Assembly: GCA_038232215.1 (NCBI GenBank)
Contig: JBBSIG010000071.1
Span: forward strand, 1 to 11,551
Reading direction: 5' to 3'
DNA from: JBBSIG01 sp038232215
Lineage (GTDB): Bacteria; Actinomycetota; Thermoleophilia; Gaiellales; Gaiellaceae
Length of the DNA stretch: 11,551 bases
Shown: one piece after another, positions 1-6,012 of the stretch
How the letters are laid out: every line of letters begins with the position of its first letter
How positions within the stretch are numbered: position 1 is the first letter of the stretch
Program-made: the position numbers and the translations under genes
The notes under the pieces: generated by a model
Told to the model about the DNA's origin: nothing
Databases searched by the model: none
Seen by the model: only the letters and a program-made list of their open reading frames with translations

Positions 1-2109
1 GAAGATCTGGGCGCCGCAGTAGCTCGCGACGTCCGCGATCCCCATCTTCGACATCACCTTGAGCACGCCGTCCTCGAGCGCCCGACGAAAGCGCAGCTGA
101 GCCTCGGCCACGGAGGGCCGGTCGCCGCCGAGCCGATCGGCCTCCGCTAGCGCCGCCACGGTCGCGAGCGCAAGCCGCGGGCAGACCGCCTCCGCTCCGT
201 ACCCGAGCAGGCAGGCGACCCCGTGCACCTCGCGCGCCCCGTCCGTCTCGACGACCAGGGTCGCGAGCGTCCGCAGACCGGCCTCGACGAGCCGGTGGTG
301 CACGATCGAGGTCGCGAGCAGCATCGGCACCGGCGGCCGCTCGGGCGAGGCGTGGCGGTCGCTGAGGAGCAGCATCCCGTGCCCTTCCTCGACCGCGGCC
401 ACCCCCTCGGCGGCGAGGCGCTCGCAGGCGCCGGCGAGGCCCTCGTCGGGCGCGAAGCTCGCGTCGAGGCGGACGACCGCGAGCTCCTCGAGCGCCGAGG
501 GGAAGAGCAGGAAGCTCTCGAGCTCGATGCCCGCGGCCGCCTCGGGCGTCTCCTCGAGCAGCGGCGCCCGCGCGCCGAGCAGCGTCGAGAGCGACATGGT
601 GAAGCGCTCGCGAATGTGGTCGATGGCGGGGTTCGTCACCTGGGCGAAGCGCTGACGGAAGTAGCTCGAGAGCGGACGGCCCCGGCCGGCGAGCGGAGGC
701 AGCGCGGTGTCGTCGCCCATCGACGACGTGGGCTCGTGCGCGTACGCGGCCATCGGCCTGAGCACGACCGAGAGCTCCTCTCGCGTGTAGCCGAACAGCA
801 CGTGGCGGGGCGCGAGGTCCTCGCCCGGCGCGCCCGCGGGCTCGCCGACGCTTCCCCACCGCCGCCACTCCCCGAGCCAGCGGCCGTACGGACTCGCGCC
901 CGCGAGGCGGGACTTGATCGCCGCGTCGCCCTCGAGGCCCCGCCTGGGATCGACGGCGAGCAGCTCGCCGGGGCCGAGGCTGCCCCGCCTGACCCGTACG
1001 CCCTCGGGCGGGTCGAAGACCCCGGCCTCCGAGGCACAGCCGACGAAGCCGTCGTCCGAGACGAGGTAGCGGAGCGGCCGCAGGCCGTTCCGGTCGAGCG
1101 CGGCGCCGACGACGCGGCCGTCCGTGTAGACGACGGCGGCCGGCCCGTCCCACGGCTCGACGAGCCCGGCGTGGTAGCGGTAGAAGTCGCGAATCTCCGG
1201 CGCGAGCTCGGCGTCGGCCTGCCAGGAGGGCGGAGCGAGCATCGTGACCGCGTGCCGTACGTCGCGGCCCGAGCGCACGAGCAGCTCGAGCATGCCGTCG
1301 AGGAGGCCGGAGTCGGAGCTCGACTCGTCGAGCAGCGGGCCGGACTCGGCTTCCTGCCAGCCGAGCACGCCGGCCCGGGCCCGCATCCAGTTGACGTTGC
1401 CGCGGATCGTGTTGATCTCGCCGTTGTGGCAGAGGAGTCGAAACGGCTGCGCGCGCTCCCACGACGGCTCGGTGTTCGTCGAGAAGCGCTGGTGGAAGAT
1501 GCCGAAGGCCACCTCCAGCCGGGGGTCGCGCAGATCGGCGTAGAACGCGCCGAGCTGGTCGGCCGCGCAGAGCGCCTTGTAGACGACGGTCCGAAACGAG
1601 AGCGAGCACACGTAGAGGTCGGGACGACCGTCGAGCCGCTTGCGGGCGGCGAAGGCGCGCCGCTCGGCCTCTTCCTCGTCAGCTCCCGCCGGCGGCTCGA
1701 GCAGGGCCTGCTCGACCACCGGGGCGCTCGCGCGGGCGGAGAGACCGAGCGCCTCGGGCGCGACCGGGACCCGGCGCCAGTCGCAAACGGCGATCCCCTC
1801 GCTCGCGCACGCTTCCTCGACGGCGCCGCGACCGCCGGGATCGCGCACGAACACCATCGCCAGGCCGATCTCCCGAGCCGGCACGAGCGAGCTCGGAATC
1901 GGCAGCAGCACGCCGGCTCCGTCTCCGGAGCGGCCGTCGGCGGCCACCGCCCCGCGATGGCGGACTCGGTCGAGCGCCGTCAGCAGCGCGTCGACGAGGG
2001 CGCGAGAGGGCGTTCCCGCGAGGTCGGCCACGAAGCCGATCCCGCATGCGTCGCGCTCGGCTCCCGGAGCCGTGGCGAGCGGAGTGGTGAGACGGTCGGA
2101 AGTGTGCAC
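1..2109 (-). CDS. gltB: Glutamate synthase large (alpha) subunit, N-terminal part, cut by window edge
   Basis: Glutamine-dependent glutamate synthase hydrolyses glutamine and passes the ammonia to 2-oxoglutarate, giving two glutamates. I translated all 703 in-window codons and found no stop or frameshift. A GTG start at 2109 gives a short, likely removed propeptide of 21 residues ending before Cys22 (DACGIGF), the expected N-terminal nucleophile of the class-II glutamine amidotransferase domain. FHQRFSTNT (205-213), CHNGEIN (227-233), EPWDG (318-322) and DRNGLRP are canonical amidotransferase landmarks. The central domain follows (LLEETPE, then EVHGVACLLGYG). The last visible stretch, KVMSKMGIADVASYCGAQIF (684-703), is the family signature at the start of the FMN/synthase half, which lies beyond the window. 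The family is usually about 1,500 residues. The gene lies 67 nt downstream of proB on the same strand. No clear Shine-Dalgarno precedes the start; a TAGGAT box lies 12 nt upstream. Identity is near certain; the exact start is less so. Confidence 0.96.
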   Translation of the reverse strand, partial: MHTSDRLTTPLATAPGAERDACGIGFVADLAGTPSRALVDALLTALDRVRHRGAVAADGRSGDGAGVLLPIPSSLVPAREIGLAMVFVRDPGGRGAVEEACASEGIAVCDWRRVPVAPEALGLSARASAPVVEQALLEPPAGADEEEAERRAFAARKRLDGRPDLYVCSLSFRTVVYKALCAADQLGAFYADLRDPRLEVAFGIFHQRFSTNTEPSWERAQPFRLLCHNGEINTIRGNVNWMRARAGVLGWQEAESGPLLDESSSDSGLLDGMLELLVRSGRDVRHAVTMLAPPSWQADAELAPEIRDFYRYHAGLVEPWDGPAAVVYTDGRVVGAALDRNGLRPLRYLVSDDGFVGCASEAGVFDPPEGVRVRRGSLGPGELLAVDPRRGLEGDAAIKSRLAGASPYGRWLGEWRRWGSVGEPAGAPGEDLAPRHVLFGYTREELSVVLRPMAAYAHEPTSSMGDDTALPPLAGRGRPLSSYFRQRFAQVTNPAIDHIRERFTMSLSTLLGARAPLLEETPEAAAGIELESFLLFPSALEELAVVRLDASFAPDEGLAGACERLAAEGVAAVEEGHGMLLLSDRHASPERPPVPMLLATSIVHHRLVEAGLRTLATLVVETDGAREVHGVACLLGYGAEAVCPRLALATVAALAEADRLGGDRPSVAEAQLRFRRALEDGVLKVMSKMGIADVASYCGAQIF

Positions 2110-2121
2110 CTGAAGCTGTGC

Positions 2122-2154
2122 ATCCTAAAGCAACTGTCGGAAATAAAGTTGCTT
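2122..2154 (-). promoter_or_regulatory. gltB promoter region with AT-rich inverted repeat (operator candidate)
   Basis: The 67-nt proB-gltB gap holds a perfect 8-bp inverted repeat, AAGCAACT (2128-2135) and AGTTGCTT (2147-2154), separated by 11 nt. It is strikingly AT-rich for this sequence. Reading towards gltB, the repeat is immediately followed by TAGGAT (2127-2122), a -10-like box that would start transcription about 5-6 nt before the GTG. The repeat therefore covers the -35 region, the usual place for a regulator site. It could also form an AT-rich hairpin in the proB transcript, but there is no U-run after it, so an operator is the better guess. The regulator is unknown. Confidence 0.45.
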
Positions 2155-2176
2155 CTTTGCGGGGACGCTGCGGCGA

Positions 2177-3232
2177 CTACGCGGGCGCGGGCTCGTAGAG
2201 GATCAGGCGGTCGCGGTGCACCGCCTCGAGCCCCCGCGGGCGCTGCTCGAGCTCGGCGGCTCCGGCTCCGGCGATGCCCTTGCCGAGCGCCGTCCCGTCG
2301 AGTGCCGTCAGCTCGATCGCGTCACCGGCCACGAAGTGGCCCTCGCAACGCGCGACCCCGACGGCGAGGAGGCTGCGGCCGTCCTCGACGAGCGCGCGCC
2401 GGGCTCCATCGTCGAGGACGGCTGCACCGCGCGTCGGCTTGGCGTGCCGGAGCCAGAGCTTGAAGGCCGACTCGCGGCTTCCGCGGCGCGGCTCGAAGCG
2501 CGTGCCGCGCGGCTGGCCGGCGACGAGCGCCGGGACGACTCCGTCCGCGCGGCCCGAGGCGATCGCCGTTGGGATTCCGGCGGCGGCTGCGAGCCGCGCG
2601 GCGGCGACCTTGCTCGCCATGCCGCCGCGCCCGAGCGCGCTCGCTCCGGCGAGCGCCGCCCGCTCGGCCGCGCCCCCGTCCAGGAGCAGCTCCGCCCCGG
2701 CGGCCTGCGGCGGCGCCGAGTAGACGCCGTCCACCTCGGTCAGCAGCACGAGCAGGCGCGCGCCGGCGAGCACGGCCACCTGCGCGGCGAGGGCGTCGTT
2801 GTCGCCGAACGTGATCTCGTCCGTGGCGGCGGCGTCGTTCTCGTTCACGATCGGGACGACCCCGAGCCGGAGCAGCGCTGCGATGGTGTTGCGCACGTTC
2901 ACGTAGCTCGGCCGGTCGGCAATGTCGGAGGCCGAGAGCAGCACCTGAGCCGCTTCGACGCCGCTCGCCTGCAGGGCCGCCGTCCACGCACGTTGGAGCT
3001 GCGGCTGTCCGACCGCCGACGCCGCCTGCAGCGCGGGCGTGCTCTTCGGCCGCCGGGCGAGGCCGAGCCTGGGAAGGCCGAGCGCGATCGCGCCGGACGA
3101 CACCACGCAGACCTTCTCGCCGCCCGCGACGAGCGTCGCGAGCTCGGCCGCCCGCGCGGCGAGCAGGCGCCGGCGCACGCGGCCGTCGGCAGTCGCGACC
3201 AGGCCCGAGCCGAGCTTGACGACGACCGTCAC
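2177..3232 (-). CDS. proB: Glutamate 5-kinase (ProB) with C-terminal PUA domain
   Basis: Catalyses the first step of proline synthesis, ATP-dependent phosphorylation of glutamate to gamma-glutamyl phosphate. The 351-residue protein is a full-length family member. Residues 1-245 are the amino-acid-kinase domain: VVVKLGSG (3-10), VSSGAIALG (44-52), ASAVGQPQL (71-79), RPSYVNVRNT (107-116), IVNENDAAATDEITFGDND (128-146), LTEVDGVY (164-171) and GRGGMASK (201-208). Most family members read G-T/S-GGM here, so the Arg is a small variation. A PUA domain follows at about 260-335. The GTG start at 3232 is chosen because it overlaps the proA stop as GTGA and places the conserved VVVKLGSG at the extreme N terminus, implying translational coupling to proA. 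The open frame extends upstream but would only overlap proA. The product feeds ProA directly. Confidence 0.95.
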   Translation of the reverse strand: MTVVVKLGSGLVATADGRVRRRLLAARAAELATLVAGGEKVCVVSSGAIALGLPRLGLARRPKSTPALQAASAVGQPQLQRAWTAALQASGVEAAQVLLSASDIADRPSYVNVRNTIAALLRLGVVPIVNENDAAATDEITFGDNDALAAQVAVLAGARLLVLLTEVDGVYSAPPQAAGAELLLDGGAAERAALAGASALGRGGMASKVAAARLAAAAGIPTAIASGRADGVVPALVAGQPRGTRFEPRRGSRESAFKLWLRHAKPTRGAAVLDDGARRALVEDGRSLLAVGVARCEGHFVAGDAIELTALDGTALGKGIAGAGAAELEQRPRGLEAVHRDRLILYEPAPA

Positions 3233-4488
3233 CGGGTCTGGCGCCCGTCCCCGACCACGCGGTACTGGCGCAGCCAGAGATCGCGGTAGGTGACCGGCCC
3301 GCGCGGCCCCGGCGCCCGGTCGACGTTGACGCCCGTCTCCGGCGTCCCGAGGAGCTCGAACCCGTCCGTGAACCGGGTCGTCGCATTCCAGTACGCGGCT
3401 GTGCCCCGGTAGCCGTCGAGGAAGCGCGCGGCGGCGCGCTCGTCCTCCGACACGATCGTCGCGGCGAGCCCCGACGTCTGCTCGTTCGCGAGCTCGAGCG
3501 CCTCCTCGAGGTTTTCCACGAGATCCAGCGTCACGGTGGCGACGCGCTCCGGCTCGGAGGCCCACTCGTGCCCGAGCGGGCGGTCCAGAGGGAGGACGCC
3601 CGGGAGCGCGGCGGCGCGCTCCGTTCCGCGCACCTCGACCCCGCACTCCCGGCACGCCTCCACGAGCGCCGGGACGAGCGAGGCGCCTGTCCGGTCGACG
3701 AGCGCGAGGTTGAGCCGGTTGCAGACGCCGAGCCGGTCGAGGCTGGCCCGGACGATCGCGGAGACGCGCTCGGCCGAGGCTGCCGCGTGCACGTACAGGA
3801 CTCCGCCTCCCTCGGCGTGCGCGAGCGTGCGCACGCCGTGCTGCGCGGCCAGGCGGGCGAGGGCCGCCGTGGAGGGGCCGCTCCCGCGCAGGATCACGAG
3901 CGGAATCAGCCTCGGACAGGAGACCAGGGCTTCGGCTCCCTCCCGCTCGGGGGTGCGGACGAGCCCGACGGCGCCCTCGGGCAGCCCGGCGGCCGCGAGC
4001 GCGGGCCGCAGGACGCAGTCGACGAGCGACTCGACCGTTCGCAGGGCGGCTCCGCCCGTTCGCAGGACGACCGTGTTGCCGCTTCGGAGCACCTGCGACG
4101 CGACGTCGGTCGCGACGTTCGGGCGCGCCTCGAAGTTGGCGCCGATCGCCCCGATCGGAATGCGGCGCTCGCGTACATCGAGCCCGTTCGGGAGGCGCCA
4201 GGCCCGCACCTCGCGCTCGATCGGCTCCAGCTGCGCAGTCGCCTCGAGCTGGGAGGCCATCGCCGCGAGGCGGGCGTCGTCGAGGCGGAGTCGATCGAGC
4301 GCGCCGGCGTCGAGTCGGCCCTCCGCCGCCGCCAGGTCGGACCCGTTCGCGCCCAGGACCTCCGAGCGCCGCTCCGACAGGAGACGGGCGGCCGCGTGCA
4401 GCACGTCCACGACGGCCTCGTCGCGGACGAGCGGGAGCGCGTCGTGCGCCGCCCTCGCCTCCCGGGTCAGCAGCTCCTCTACCGCCAT
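3229..4488 (-). CDS. proA: Glutamate-5-semialdehyde dehydrogenase / gamma-glutamyl phosphate reductase (ProA)
   Basis: NADPH-dependent reduction of gamma-glutamyl phosphate to glutamate-5-semialdehyde, the second step of proline synthesis. At 419 residues it matches the family length. Visible landmarks are IPIGAIGANFEARPNV (110-125), the substrate/cofactor region LRSGNTVVLRTGG (134-146), HAEGGGVLYVHAAA (224-237), the catalytic cysteine Cys256 in LGVCNRLN, and C-terminal FLDGYRGTAAYWNATTRF (356-373) with GVNVDRAPGPRGP (386-398). Purine-rich AGGAGG and GAGGAG lie 11 and 3 nt upstream of the ATG, the only double Shine-Dalgarno-like arrangement in the window. It is the first gene of a proA-proB unit, the reverse of the more usual proB-proA order, and is divergent from the riboswitch-controlled gene across 193 bp. 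Confidence 0.95.
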   Translation of the reverse strand: MAVEELLTREARAAHDALPLVRDEAVVDVLHAAARLLSERRSEVLGANGSDLAAAEGRLDAGALDRLRLDDARLAAMASQLEATAQLEPIEREVRAWRLPNGLDVRERRIPIGAIGANFEARPNVATDVASQVLRSGNTVVLRTGGAALRTVESLVDCVLRPALAAAGLPEGAVGLVRTPEREGAEALVSCPRLIPLVILRGSGPSTAALARLAAQHGVRTLAHAEGGGVLYVHAAASAERVSAIVRASLDRLGVCNRLNLALVDRTGASLVPALVEACRECGVEVRGTERAAALPGVLPLDRPLGHEWASEPERVATVTLDLVENLEEALELANEQTSGLAATIVSEDERAAARFLDGYRGTAAYWNATTRFTDGFELLGTPETGVNVDRAPGPRGPVTYRDLWLRQYRVVGDGRQTR

Positions 4489-4495
4489 GTTCTCC

Positions 4496-4524
4496 TCGAC
4501 CTCCTACGCTTTACTTCGTATACT
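4496..4524 (+). promoter_or_regulatory. Promoter candidate for the SAM-riboswitch transcript
   Basis: TCGACC (4496-4501; 4 of 6 matches to TTGACA), a 17-nt spacer, and TATACT (4519-4524; 5 of 6 matches to TATAAT) form a sigma-70/SigA-type promoter. Transcription would begin near 4530-4531. That is just upstream of the outer stem and the P1 helix of the riboswitch, and the geometry supports the call. I could not find an equally good promoter for the divergent proA on the other strand; it may lie within the same 60 bp. Confidence 0.6.
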
Positions 4525-4537
4525 GCCTCCTGAGGGC

Positions 4538-4680
4538 GGGCTCGTCCCGCTCCGCATCAAGAGAGGTCGAGGGAACCGGCCCGTCGACGCCTCGGCAACC
4601 TGCCACCGCGGCAAGGTGCCAAGCCGGCCGAGCGCCTCGCGCTCGGACGATGTAGAGCGAATCCAACGGAAGGAGAGCCC
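4538..4680 (+). promoter_or_regulatory. Expression platform: outer stem (P0) covering the Shine-Dalgarno
   Basis: The leader segment 4538-4547 (GGGCTC, a bulged G4544, then TCC) is perfectly complementary to GGAGAGCCC at 4672-4680: nine base pairs with one bulge. The second strand contains the core of the ribosome binding site GGAAGGAGAG (4668-4677) and ends 1 nt before the ATG at 4682. Its two strands flank P1 on the outside, so forming P1 with SAM would bring them together. This suggests translational repression by direct ribosome-site burial. No intrinsic terminator with a U-run is visible. The pairing is seen in the sequence; the mechanism is inferred. Confidence 0.55.
4549..4658 (+). ncRNA. 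SAM-I (S-box) riboswitch aptamer
   Basis: The segment carries the SAM-I core in order: ATCAAGAGAGG, the kink-turn/P2 strand GGTCGAGGGAACC, GGCCCG, then CGGCAACC, AAGGTGCCAAGCC, and terminal GGACGATGTAGAG. The closing helix P1 pairs 4549-4558 with 4649-4658 (9 of 10 positions paired, one C-A mismatch, one G-U). P4 is a clean hairpin, CCGAGCG (4628-4634) with CGCTCGG (4640-4646), around a 5-nt loop. These elements match the SAM-I consensus rather than SAM-II or SAM-III; a SAM-I/IV variant is the only alternative I would consider. It lies directly in front of the gene at 4682, on the same strand, and should switch that gene off when S-adenosylmethionine is abundant. Confidence 0.93.
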
Positions 4681-4681
4681 G

Positions 4682-5908
4682 ATGCCCGCAACGCACCTTC
4701 GCTGCCGCCGCTGCGAGAACGAGACCGAGCTGGAGGGGATCGGCGCCTGCCCACGCTGCCTCGCGCCCCTCGATCCCGTGTACGACTGGGACGCTCTGCG
4801 CAGGACTGTGACGCGCGAGCGGATCGCGCGCGGCCCGTCCTCGCTCTGGCGTTACGGCGACCTTCTGCCCGTCGCGCCGCCCCCCGAGGAGCGGCTCGCC
4901 CCCGGCCTGACGCCGCTCGTGGAGGCCTCGAGGCTCGGAGAGGCGCTCGGGCTCGCCGACCTCAGGCTCAAGCTCGACACGGCGAACCCGACGCACTCGT
5001 TCAAGGACCGGGTGGTGGCGGTCGCCGCCGCGAAGGCCCAGGAGCTCGGCCTCACCACGCTCGCGTGCTCCTCGACCGGGAACCTGGCGAACGCGGTCGC
5101 GGCCCGCGCCGCCGTCGAGGGCCTCGAGGCGGCGGTCTTCTGTCCGGTCGACCTGGAGCGCGAGAAGCTCGTCGCGACCGCCGCCTACGGCGCCACCATC
5201 TACGCCGTCCGCGGTAGCTACGACGCCTGCAGCCGCCTGACCGTCGAGCTCTCGTTCGAGCTCCCCTGGGCGTTCGTCAACGTCGGGCTGCGCGCCTACT
5301 ACGCCGAGGGCTCGAAGACGCTCGCCTTCGAGGTCGCCGAGCAGCTCGGCTGGCGCCTGCCGGACGTCGTCGTCTGTCCGGTGGCCTCGGGCGCGCTCCT
5401 CGCGAAGGTCGGTCAGGGCTTCGAGCAGCTGCGCGAGCTCGGCCTAGTCGAGGGCGAGCTGCCGCGGCTCGTCGGTGCGCAGGCCGCCGGCTGCGCGCCG
5501 GTCGCGACGGCCTTCGCGACGGGAGAGCCGGTGCGCCCCGTGCGGCCGCAGACGCTCGTGCGCTCGCTCGCGATCGGCAGTCCCGCGGACGGCGACCTCG
5601 CCGCCGCGACCGCACGGGCGAGCGGCGGCGCCGTCTATGCCGTCGAGGAGGAGGAGGTAGGCCCGAACATGGCCCTCGTCGCGGGCACGGCAGGTGTGTT
5701 CGGAGAGACCGCCACAGGTGTCGCCGTGGGAGCGCTTCGCCGGGCGCTCGAGCAGGGCGTCGTCCGGCCCGAGGACAGCGTCGTCCTCCTCGTGACGGGC
5801 GACGGCTTGAAGACGCTCGGGCCGGTGGCGGACCGGCTCGCCCCGGTCGAGATCGATCCCGACGCGGACGCGGTGCTCGAGCGGCTCGGGGTCGGCGCCT
5901 CCGTATGA
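4682..5908 (+). CDS. thrC: Threonine-synthase-family PLP enzyme under SAM control (ThrC-like; candidate MetM-type homocysteine synthase)
   Basis: A 408-residue fold-type-II PLP enzyme. An N-terminal zinc ribbon (Cys8, Cys11, Cys23, Cys26) is followed by GLTPLV (75-80), the PLP-lysine motif NPTHSFKDR (102-110, Lys108), the phosphate loop STGNLANAV (131-139), and VTGDGLKTLG (371-380). By homology it acts on O-phosphohomoserine. The ATG at 4682 is set by GGAAGGAGAG about 5 nt upstream; the frame stays open far upstream but only antisense to proA. Canonical ThrC makes threonine, which gives no reason for a SAM riboswitch. Streptomyces MetM, a ThrC homologue, instead uses O-phosphohomoserine and a thiocarboxylated carrier protein (MetO) to make homocysteine, and SAM repression would fit that role. 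No MetO-like small protein is encoded next to it here. The family call is firm; ThrC versus MetM is unresolved, and the symbol is given only for the family. Confidence 0.9.
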   Translation: MPATHLRCRRCENETELEGIGACPRCLAPLDPVYDWDALRRTVTRERIARGPSSLWRYGDLLPVAPPPEERLAPGLTPLVEASRLGEALGLADLRLKLDTANPTHSFKDRVVAVAAAKAQELGLTTLACSSTGNLANAVAARAAVEGLEAAVFCPVDLEREKLVATAAYGATIYAVRGSYDACSRLTVELSFELPWAFVNVGLRAYYAEGSKTLAFEVAEQLGWRLPDVVVCPVASGALLAKVGQGFEQLRELGLVEGELPRLVGAQAAGCAPVATAFATGEPVRPVRPQTLVRSLAIGSPADGDLAAATARASGGAVYAVEEEEVGPNMALVAGTAGVFGETATGVAVGALRRALEQGVVRPEDSVVLLVTGDGLKTLGPVADRLAPVEIDPDADAVLERLGVGASV

Positions 5909-5910
5909 GC

Positions 5911-5939
5911 TTTACTTTCTACAGCGTACGCGTTATGGT
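5911..5939 (+). promoter_or_regulatory. leuB promoter candidate
   Basis: TTTACT (5911-5916), a 17-nt spacer, and TATGGT (5934-5939) resemble -35 and -10 boxes and lie in a short less-GC-rich patch right after the upstream stop codon. Predicted transcription start is near 5946, giving a GC-rich leader of about 66 nt. leuB may alternatively be read through from the upstream gene, since no terminator is visible between them. Confidence 0.4.
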
Positions 5940-5980
5940 CGCCGTGCAAGCGGGCCTTCCCCCTGGCCCCCGCGACCCGG

Positions 5981-6012
5981 CCGGGGCGGCGAGCCCTCCG
6001 GCGCCGCCCCGG
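5981..6012 (+). promoter_or_regulatory. GC-rich hairpin ending on the leuB start codon
   Basis: An 11-bp stem pairs 5981-5991 with 6002-6012 around a 10-nt loop; the outer ten pairs are CCGGGGCGGC with GCCGCCCCGG. The first G of the leuB GTG start is the last stem base, and no Shine-Dalgarno is visible. The structure could limit leuB translation unless opened by ribosomes reading through it. It is not followed by a U-run, so it is not a convincing terminator. Confidence 0.4.

Noticed and set aside
223..2463. 746-codon open frame on the plus strand
   Set aside because: It is antisense to gltB and the end of proB; its translation is Arg/Glu/Ala-rich, low-complexity and typical of GC-rich shadow frames, with no motif.
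3229..4488. SAM-riboswitch control of proA
   Set aside because: The aptamer is on the opposite strand and reads away from proA.
3536..4681. Upstream extension of the ThrC-like frame
   Set aside because: The frame is open but antisense to proA and through the riboswitch; a strong ribosome site and the zinc-ribbon N terminus fix the start at 4682.
5909..6011. MetO-like sulfur-carrier gene next to the MetM candidate
   Set aside because: No small frame ending in Gly-Gly is present between the two genes, nor elsewhere beside the MetM candidate.
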